From Chloroflexota bacterium (GTDB taxonomy: Bacteria > Chloroflexota > Dehalococcoidia > Lucifugimonadales > JADFKI01), in the NCBI GenBank assembly GCA_024648655.1, contig JAGGDZ010000275.1:1-18047 (forward strand): a DNA stretch of 18,047 bases, read 5' to 3'. This document shows, one piece after another, positions 1 to 5,006 of the stretch (positions are counted from its first letter, which is position 1; every line of letters begins with the position of its first letter). Both the position numbers and the translations under genes were made by a program. The notes beneath the pieces are model-generated. The model had not been told where the DNA came from and did no database searches. It was given only the letters and a program-made list of their open reading frames with translations.

Positions 1-101
1 TTCGTCACGACCGCAACATCCGCGCCCGCCTGCACAGCAGCAAGAGCGGCGCGCATACCCGCAAGCCCGGCGCCGATTATCAGCACATCATGGTCGAACA
101 T
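1..101 (-). CDS. Succinate dehydrogenase/fumarate reductase flavoprotein subunit (SdhA-like), N-terminal fragment
   Basis: Only the first 33 codons lie in the window; the gene continues past base 1. They read MFDHDVLIIGAGLAGMRAAL and end in DVAVVT, which is the FAD-binding Rossmann strand-helix-strand (GxGxxG) of the SdhA/FrdA/L-aspartate oxidase family. The residues after GAG (LAGMRAAL) and the closing DVAVVT resemble SdhA more than NadB. SdhA carries covalent FAD and oxidises succinate to fumarate in the membrane-bound complex II. The ATG is chosen because GAGGT at 113-109 lies 7 bases upstream and an in-frame stop precedes it. The gene lies 119 bp downstream of the hydantoinase-like gene on the same strand, so co-transcription is possible but unproven. 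A stand-alone SdhA-like oxidoreductase cannot be excluded. Confidence 0.75.
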   Translation of the reverse strand, partial: MFDHDVLIIGAGLAGMRAALAAVQAGADVAVVT

Positions 102-220
102 ATTCAGTACCTCATAGGAATGAATGTCCGATAAAAGTTAACATATTGCGCCTGCTTTCACAAGGTAAGCAAAATGCCGCCGCTATTCGTTCGCGCCTTC
201 ACTGCCAGCGCCGCAAATGG

Positions 221-1651
221 CTACATGACCTTGTGGCCATTGGGCGCATAGGCGGCGAGAGCACGATTGCCGGGCAGGTATTCGGCACGTCCTTTCGGCC
301 TGTGCATCACGCCGTTTTCAACCAGTATCTCGCCCCTTTGCATCGTAAGGATGGGCTGTCCTATGACACTCTTGCCTTCGAACATCGTGAAGTCGGCGAG
401 GCAATGCTGCGCCTCTGCCGACAGGGTATGCTCGATTGCGGGATCGAAGAGCACGATATCCGCGTCCGTGCCGGGGTCAAGTGAACCTTTCTTCGGGTAC
501 AGGCCGAATATCTTGGCTGGATTTTCGCACATTACTTGCACTAGACGAGGCAGGGTGATGCGCCCCATATTGACGCCTTCATGGTAGGCGACGCACAGCA
601 TCTGTTCCGCCCAGTTTCCCCCGAATGTGGCGTCGAATATCGACGCCTCTGCATCGGGGTCAGTTTCGGCGTCATACGAAGCCTTTTGCGACTTCTTGTG
701 TCCGCAAAAATCGCTGGCTATCGTGTCAATAAGGTGCGAGGACAGACCTCTCCACATAGCTTCATTGTCCTCACGCTCCCGCAGCGGGGGGCCAATCTTA
801 GCAAGCGCGCCGAAATCGAGCATTTTCTGATTGGTCAGGTCGAGGTACTGTGGGCAAGTCTCCGCGAACAGCTGCACATCGCCGCCCCTGAAGCGTTCAA
901 GCACGCCGATCATCTCCCTCGCGGACAGGTGAACGATGTACAGAGGGCATCCGGTTACCTCAGCGTATGTCGCTGCACGGTTAGCCGCCTCTATTTCCAG
1001 GCTGCGCGGCTGCGACGGCGCGTAGTGCTGCCTGCCAGTGTGCCCTTCCTCTGTCATCTTGTCCACGAGGTAGTCAATGCAATAACCGTTTTCCGCATGA
1101 ACCATTGCGATTCCGCCATCGGCGGCGGCAAGCTCCATCGCCTTCAGCATTCGGTCGTCCGGCATCATCATCCCGCGGCGAGGGTATGTCATGTACATCT
1201 TGAACGATATGACACCCATGCCCATCATTTCCGGCACCTGGTCTTCAACATCGTCGTCGCCGAGCAAGATAGCATGGATAGCGTAATCCAGGTACGAAGT
1301 CTCGGCGGCTTCGTCCATAAACTCGCGAATGATGTCCGACACGGTGCCCTCAACGCCCTCGCGCCGCCTGTTCGCTATGAATGGCACGACCGTCGTAATG
1401 CCGCCAAATGCCGCGCTCAGCGAGAACGTCTCTATGCGGTCCGCATAAACGGGGTGATTGTGCGCGTCAACGATGCCGGGCATTACATAGAGGCCGGATG
1501 CGTCGATTACGCGGCGGGCGTCTTCCAGCCTGTAGCCGTCGGCGTCGGCGCATATCTTGCCGTCCTTCACCACAATGTCCTCGCGCGTCACGCCCGTACC
1601 GCGAACAACGAGCCCACCGTGGATGATGTAATCTACGCTTCGATTAGTCAT
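221..1651 (-). CDS. Dihydropyrimidinase/D-hydantoinase-like amidohydrolase
   Basis: This 476-residue protein is full length for the cyclic amidohydrolase family (dihydropyrimidinase, hydantoinase, allantoinase). These cytoplasmic enzymes use two metals to hydrolyse a cyclic amide or imide. All six expected metal ligands are visible: H64 and H66 in DAHNHP, the lysine to be carboxylated K151 in SFKMYMTY, H185 in MVHAEN, H241 in YIVHLS and D314 in IASDF. The C-terminal small beta domain follows, with GSLDPGTDADIVLFD. After the catalytic Asp the sequence is SDFCGHKK rather than the usual dihydropyrimidinase SDHCPF-type motif, so the substrate is uncertain. The ATG is supported by AGGAGG (plus-strand CCTCCT at 1657-1662) five bases upstream. 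The gene follows the LLM monooxygenase by 91 bp, and a joint pathway is plausible but inferred. The fold and hydrolase class are secure; the exact substrate is not. Confidence 0.88.
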   Translation of the reverse strand: MTNRSVDYIIHGGLVVRGTGVTREDIVVKDGKICADADGYRLEDARRVIDASGLYVMPGIVDAHNHPVYADRIETFSLSAAFGGITTVVPFIANRRREGVEGTVSDIIREFMDEAAETSYLDYAIHAILLGDDDVEDQVPEMMGMGVISFKMYMTYPRRGMMMPDDRMLKAMELAAADGGIAMVHAENGYCIDYLVDKMTEEGHTGRQHYAPSQPRSLEIEAANRAATYAEVTGCPLYIVHLSAREMIGVLERFRGGDVQLFAETCPQYLDLTNQKMLDFGALAKIGPPLREREDNEAMWRGLSSHLIDTIASDFCGHKKSQKASYDAETDPDAEASIFDATFGGNWAEQMLCVAYHEGVNMGRITLPRLVQVMCENPAKIFGLYPKKGSLDPGTDADIVLFDPAIEHTLSAEAQHCLADFTMFEGKSVIGQPILTMQRGEILVENGVMHRPKGRAEYLPGNRALAAYAPNGHKVM

Positions 1652-1656
1652 CTGGT

Positions 1657-1662
1657 CCTCCT
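1657..1662 (-). promoter_or_regulatory. Shine-Dalgarno site of the hydantoinase-like gene
   Basis: On the minus strand this reads AGGAGG, five bases before the ATG at 1651-1649. The LLM gene upstream carries the same AGGAGGAC string before its TTG, so the two genes have near-identical ribosome binding sites. Confidence 0.75.
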
Positions 1663-1694
1663 GAATTGCCGCAATCTATTGATTCCCCTACTAT

Positions 1695-1748
1695 ACATAG
1701 ACGGTATAGACGGTATAGACGACATAGGCGGTATAGACGGCATTAACG
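1695..1748. repeat. Six tandem 9-bp units (GTATAGACG type)
   Basis: Units on the plus strand are ACATAGACG, GTATAGACG, GTATAGACG, ACATAGGCG, GTATAGACG and GCATTAACG. Three are identical, two differ by two bases and the last is degenerate. The array fills most of the gap between the LLM gene and the hydantoinase-like gene and overlaps the LLM stop codon. Because the unit is 9 bp, it stays in frame. It ends about 40 bases upstream of the hydantoinase start, so a variable copy number would alter leader length. Confidence 0.85.
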
Positions 1749-2951
1749 CGCTGTCAGCCTTTCCTCTCTACCTGCCGCCTCGTCAACGGCTAATGCAGCC
1801 TCCGCTCGCTCGTTCTCGCCAATCTTAGAGCGTATTGCCTGCTGCGCGCGGTTCCAGTATTCGCGGTTATCGGTTACGAACCTATGAGACTCGAAGTAGT
1901 CGTCGAGCAGTCCGTTGACCTGTGGAACAACATAGCGCGCGACCATGTCCCAGCTTCGGCGCGTATTCTCGCGGTTCGCCCAGTCATGCACGAATCCTAT
2001 GACGCAGCCAAAACCGCCGGTGATTTCCATCATCTCACGGATTCTTTCGACTAGATCGTCAGGCGTTCCGATTACCGCAGTGCTCAATTCGGAGAATGCA
2101 ACGCCGTCCACCGCTTCATCGGGGGTCTTATAGATTGTTCCGACGCCACCGGCAAGCGTGCCGATAGTGTACTCGTTGTTGTGCCTCATCAAGCCGTGTT
2201 TTGCCTGTTCGCGGGCTTCCTTACGGGTCTCCGCGATATGCCAGTTCAGCACGATGCGCCAGTCTTTGCGGTCAACAGTGTTGCCATGCTTTGCGGCTGA
2301 TTCTTCGGCGAAGCTCCATTGCAACGGAAGCGCCCTGATGCCTTCTTGGGTAAGCGAACCTATCGAGAGCACCCCGGCGCGGTGCTTCCCCGCAAGTGTC
2401 ATGCCCGAGGGGCTTACGATAGATGCCACGGCAAACTCCATGTCATCCTGCAGCGGCTTGAGTTGCAGTTTCGCGTCCCGTAACTTGAACCACTCTGAAT
2501 CGTAGCTGAAGCGCTCATTCTCGGTGAACAGGCGGCGAATGATTCCCATCGCCTCGTCCTGCCTGTCGCGCAGCACCATAGGATCGATACCGAGCGTGTG
2601 GGCATCCGAAGGAAGCGCGCCGGGTCCTGAGCCGAATATCACACGCCCGCGGGATTGGTGATCCAACTGCACCATGCGCTGAGCCACCATGAACGGGTGA
2701 TGATAGGGCAGGGACACGACGCCTGTCCCAAGCTTGATGCGCTGTGTGCGCTCTGCCGCAGCTGCTAGAAACAGCTCCGGCGAGGCGATTATCTCCCAAC
2801 CCGTCGAATGATGCTCTCCGCACCAAAACTCTTCGTATCCCAGGTGATCAAGAAGCTGAACCAGCTCGAGGTTGCTCTGAAACTGAAGGGTGGGATTTTC
2901 TCCAATTGGGTGGTGTGGCGCCAAAAAGGCTCCGAATCGCAGATTTGCCAA
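1743..2951 (-). CDS. LLM-class flavin-dependent monooxygenase, limonene 1,2-monooxygenase-like
   Basis: This is a 402-residue luciferase-like (F420/FMN TIM-barrel) oxidoreductase. Family motifs in order: RFGAFLAPHHPIGENP (5-20), GEHHS (46-50), GTGVVSLPYHHP (75-86), GRVIFGSGPGALPSDA (102-117) and VASIVSPSG further on. This arrangement, especially HHPIGENPTL and LPYHHP, resembles LimB-type limonene monooxygenases. Such enzymes use reduced FMN and oxygen to oxidise small organic substrates in the cytoplasm. I chose the TTG at 2951-2949 because AGGAGG (plus-strand CCTCCT at 2958-2963) lies six bases upstream and MANLRFGAFL matches family N-termini. An in-frame ATG at 2990 would bury that site and add 13 unlikely residues. 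It is first in a minus-strand run with the hydantoinase-like gene. The substrate is unknown. Confidence 0.88.
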   Translation of the reverse strand: MANLRFGAFLAPHHPIGENPTLQFQSNLELVQLLDHLGYEEFWCGEHHSTGWEIIASPELFLAAAAERTQRIKLGTGVVSLPYHHPFMVAQRMVQLDHQSRGRVIFGSGPGALPSDAHTLGIDPMVLRDRQDEAMGIIRRLFTENERFSYDSEWFKLRDAKLQLKPLQDDMEFAVASIVSPSGMTLAGKHRAGVLSIGSLTQEGIRALPLQWSFAEESAAKHGNTVDRKDWRIVLNWHIAETRKEAREQAKHGLMRHNNEYTIGTLAGGVGTIYKTPDEAVDGVAFSELSTAVIGTPDDLVERIREMMEITGGFGCVIGFVHDWANRENTRRSWDMVARYVVPQVNGLLDDYFESHRFVTDNREYWNRAQQAIRSKIGENERAEAALAVDEAAGREERLTAR

Positions 2952-2957
2952 GTTCGT

Positions 2958-2963
2958 CCTCCT
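2958..2963 (-). promoter_or_regulatory. Shine-Dalgarno site that sets the TTG start of the LLM gene
   Basis: The minus strand reads AGGAGG, followed by ACGAAC and then TTG GCA AAT. The spacing of six bases is optimal. The alternative upstream ATG at 2990 would put this site inside the coding region, so this site decides the start. Confidence 0.75.
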
Positions 2964-3040
2964 GAGTCGGCATTCAACAGGGCGTCGCAAGAAAAGCGAG
3001 CGTCCTGATGAGATTGGGTAAATGGTAGCGTAAGCTGAAT

Positions 3041-3074
3041 CTGATGGAAGCTCGATTTCGAGATTCTACATCAG
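3041..3074. promoter_or_regulatory. Imperfect hairpin/palindrome at the predicted 5' end of the LLM transcript
   Basis: Arms CTGATG-GAA-g-CTCG and CGAG-a-TTC-ta-CATCAG flank an ATTT loop, giving 13 paired bases with one mismatch and a two-base bulge. It sits just downstream of the proposed -10 element (3084-3079), about where transcription would begin. It could be an operator or a 5' UTR hairpin. There is no T-run in the minus direction, so it is not an obvious terminator. Confidence 0.5.
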
Positions 3075-3078
3075 GGGA

Positions 3079-3106
3079 ATTGTAGCATGGCGCAGGTAGA
3101 GAACAA
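3079..3106 (-). promoter_or_regulatory. Candidate sigma-70-type promoter for the LLM/hydantoinase genes
   Basis: On the minus strand TTGTTC (3106-3101) is followed by a 16-base spacer and TACAAT (3084-3079). The -10 is preceded by TG at the extended position (TGCTACAAT). It would give a leader of about 120 bases before the TTG at 2951. Judged by eye only. Confidence 0.45.
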
Positions 3107-3169
3107 GATGGGTATTGCAACGAGACGATTTCACAGATAGATAAATCAGCCCAATCCATGAGCTGCGGC

Positions 3170-3199
3170 TTCTGGGTTCCTGTCTGAGCAGGAAAGACG
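3170..3199. repeat. Dispersed palindromic repeat, copy 1
   Basis: This 30-bp unit begins TTCTGG and ends GGAAAGACG, with a perfect inner inverted repeat TTCCTGtctgagCAGGAA at 3177-3194. It matches the copy at 15439-15468 at 24 of 30 positions. The form is that of a REP-like dispersed intergenic element. Confidence 0.65.
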
Positions 3200-3211
3200 A
3201 TTAAGAGTGCA

Positions 3212-3260
3212 TGGATTCCTGCTCCTTGCCTCCGCAGGGGCATGCTTCGCTGGAATGACG
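3212..3260. repeat. Dispersed palindromic repeat, copy 2 (longer form)
   Basis: The element runs from TGGATTCCTGC to GCTGGAATGACG. Its ends form an 8-bp inverted repeat with one mismatch (ATTCCTGC/GCTGGAAT), and an inner CCTGC/GCAGG pair is nested in it. It lies 12 bp after copy 1 and shares the GGAA.GACG tail, but has extra sequence between the arms. Confidence 0.5.
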
Positions 3261-3332
3261 ATTGAAAATTGCGGCAGGGTTCTTGCCATTACCTTGTCAA
3301 AATGTTGCGAACGGCATTGAACTTGAGTAGCA

Positions 3333-3360
3333 TTGTGGGTGTCATGAATAAACCTATAGT
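3333..3360 (+). promoter_or_regulatory. Candidate promoter for the response regulator/phosphatase gene
   Basis: TTGTGG (3333-3338), a 16-base spacer and TATAGT (3355-3360; five of six consensus bases) lie about 75 bases before the ATG at 3437. This is the best pair seen by eye in the 2952-3436 gap, which otherwise holds the hairpin, the minus-strand promoter and two dispersed repeats. Confidence 0.4.
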
Positions 3361-3436
3361 TTTGCAGCCATTAACTGCGGATAGTGCACCCTGAAAGGCA
3401 TTGAGCCTGGCACGATCAAACGTGACTGGAGCGCCT

Positions 3437-4597
3437 ATGCATCAGAGGGCGATGAAAATACTGTTCGTTGACGACGAGCCGGACTTGAGGCCGTTAGTCC
3501 TCCAGCGCTTGAGGCGGGATATTCGCAGAGGTCGCTATGAGTTTTTTTTCGCAGGCGACGGAATTGAGGCGATCGGTGTACTCAGCGAGATCAGCGACAT
3601 CGATATGATTATCACCGACATCAACATGCCAAGGATGGACGGTCTCGCTCTACTGGAACGGATTCCGGACATTAATCCCAACACCCGCTCGATAGTCGTC
3701 TCGGCGTATGGTGACATGAGTAACATCAGAACCGCCATGAATAGAAACGCCTTCGATTTCGTGACTAAGCCTGTTGACTTCAACGACCTGCGAGTAACAA
3801 TCGAGCGCACGCTTCTGAATCTGCGCGAATGGCGCGAAGCGGTTTCGTCACGCGACAAGCTGACTGAGTTGCAGAGCGAATTGAACATCGCCAACCAGAT
3901 TCAGCAGTCCATACTTCCTACGGATTTCCCCCCACACTCCGGGTATGATGTATATGGGAGCATGGATCCCGCACGGGACATCGGGGGCGATTTCTTCGAT
4001 GTCATCCGCCTAGAAGACGGCAGACTCGGACTCGCCGTCGCGGATGTTTCGGGTAAGGGCGTACCTGCGGCGCTCTTCATGATGTCCAGCCGCACGATGA
4101 TGAAGGGGGCGGCAATCAGCGTGCCTGAGCCGGGAAAGGCGCTCGGCATGGTCAATTCTATGCTTTCGGAAGATAACGAGGCGCAGTTGTTCGTAACCGT
4201 CCTGTACGCTGTGTACGACCCGGCGACGGGAACATTCACATACGCGAGCGGTGGACACGATATGCCGCTTCTGATCCATCCCGACGGAAGCTCGGAGTTG
4301 CTTCCGTTGACGGGCGGCATTGTGCTGGGGATTGTGCCGGAGTTGGAGTATGATGAGAACAGCATCGCGGTAAATCCCGGCGATACTTTGTTCTGCTATA
4401 CGGACGGTATCACGGAAGCGATGAACGAAGCCGATGAGCAGTTCGGCGTGGAGCGCATGCGCCAGACATTCGCCGAGACTCCGCCTCGAAACGCGCAGCA
4501 CGCCGTCCAGATAATGTTCGAGGCGGTGAACGCCTTTGTCGGGGAAACAATTCAATCCGACGACGTTACTTGCCTCGCGCTCTGCCGCCTCGGATAA
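3437..4597 (+). CDS. Response regulator with C-terminal SpoIIE/PP2C serine phosphatase domain (RsbU/RssB-type)
   Basis: The 386-residue protein has an N-terminal receiver domain (about 6-125), a helical linker (about 120-160, probably coiled coil) and a PP2C-like SpoIIE domain (about 170-386). The receiver has the acidic pocket at VDDEP (D12, D13), the phosphoacceptor D61 in TDINMPRMDG, S89 as switch residue and K111 in VTKP. The phosphatase domain has DIGGDFFD (metal Asp near 185), VADVSGKG (Asp near 203), SGGHDMP, CYTDGITEA and a final SDDVT. Such proteins dephosphorylate an anti-sigma antagonist or a similar target when phosphorylated by a histidine kinase. No kinase, anti-sigma factor or antagonist is adjacent, so the partner is unknown. 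I chose the ATG at 3437 because GGAG lies five bases upstream. A TTG at 3401 with weak GAAAGG, or the ATG at 3452, is possible. Confidence 0.88.
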   Translation: MHQRAMKILFVDDEPDLRPLVLQRLRRDIRRGRYEFFFAGDGIEAIGVLSEISDIDMIITDINMPRMDGLALLERIPDINPNTRSIVVSAYGDMSNIRTAMNRNAFDFVTKPVDFNDLRVTIERTLLNLREWREAVSSRDKLTELQSELNIANQIQQSILPTDFPPHSGYDVYGSMDPARDIGGDFFDVIRLEDGRLGLAVADVSGKGVPAALFMMSSRTMMKGAAISVPEPGKALGMVNSMLSEDNEAQLFVTVLYAVYDPATGTFTYASGGHDMPLLIHPDGSSELLPLTGGIVLGIVPELEYDENSIAVNPGDTLFCYTDGITEAMNEADEQFGVERMRQTFAETPPRNAQHAVQIMFEAVNAFVGETIQSDDVTCLALCRLG

Positions 4598-4614
4598 TCG
4601 CGCATAGCTTTGCG

Positions 4615-4776
4615 TCAACTTCCAAGGAAAATCTGAGTCAGTACGTCGGATTCCCTGACCGAATGCTGAGTGCCGTCATGGACCAGTCTTTCTTTATCAA
4701 GCACATATGCCCTGTCAATGATTCCCAGCACGCCTTTGATGTTATCATCCACTATATGATCCACTATAAGGATATT
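4615..4776 (-). pseudogene. C-terminal relic of an LptB/LivG-like ABC transporter ATPase
   Basis: Read on the minus strand, about 53 codons ending in TGA at 4617-4615 match the end of LptB-type ATPases. The H-loop strand ILIVDH, then NIKGVLGIIDRAYVL (compare DHNVRETL..RAYI), a GT after a short strand (HDGT), and the closing IFLGS (compare VYLGE) appear in the right order and spacing. Walker A, Walker B and a clear signature motif are absent, and stops lie upstream, so this cannot be a working ATPase. A 12-bp tandem duplication at 4744-4767 adds four residues (IVDD) inside the H-loop; removing it restores the normal DHN spacing. Such ATPases energise lipid or amino acid transport. The assignment rests on motif reading, not alignment. 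The rest of the 4598-5006 gap shows no other gene. Confidence 0.6.
4744..4767. repeat. 12-bp tandem duplication inside the ABC-ATPase relic
   Basis: Plus-strand units ATCATCCACTAT (4744-4755) and ATGATCCACTAT (4756-4767) are identical at 11 of 12 bases. On the coding (minus) strand they give IVDH then IVDD. The in-frame duplication separates the H-loop His from the following Asn. Confidence 0.85.
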
Positions 4777-4905
4777 GCGCTGAGTCTGTCGCTGGGTGAG
4801 TTGATGGCGCGTAATCGTGCCGCGCCTGAAATCGTAGATTGCTGCGTCTTGTTCACTCCCTTCCGAAATTCCACATCGCCTTTGGGACGGTTACCTGATA
4901 ACTTG

Positions 4906-4934
4906 TTGACAGGTTTATACACATAACCTACATT
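4906..4934 (+). promoter_or_regulatory. Promoter for dxs
   Basis: A perfect -35 TTGACA (4906-4911), a 17-base spacer and TACATT (4929-4934; four of six consensus bases) lie about 70 bases before the dxs ATG. Nothing coding intervenes. Confidence 0.55.
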
Positions 4935-5006
4935 GTTTACGGCAGGTTAATTCGTAACCCCGCCGACAGAACCACTGAATGCGAGGGTTTCTAGGAGATT
5001 TACTTG

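Noticed and set aside
581..1828. 415-codon plus-strand open frame
   Set aside because: It is antisense to the hydantoinase-like gene and covers the 9-bp tandem repeat (repeating IDGIDD-like residues). The minus strand has full catalytic motifs and a ribosome site.
221..2951. A complete pyrimidine (Rut-type) degradation cluster
   Set aside because: Only an LLM enzyme and a hydrolase are present. The LLM motifs are LimB-like and not clearly RutA-like, and no other rut gene is seen.
2974..3243. 89-codon minus-strand open frame in the intergenic region
   Set aside because: It runs through the hairpin, the promoter and both dispersed repeats, and shows no protein motif.
4010..4618. 202-codon minus-strand open frame
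   Set aside because: It is antisense to the SpoIIE phosphatase domain and has no recognisable motif.
4570..4926. 118-codon plus-strand open frame
   Set aside because: It lies opposite the ABC-ATPase relic, overlaps the phosphatase gene end and has no ribosome site or motif. The minus-strand reading matches a known family.
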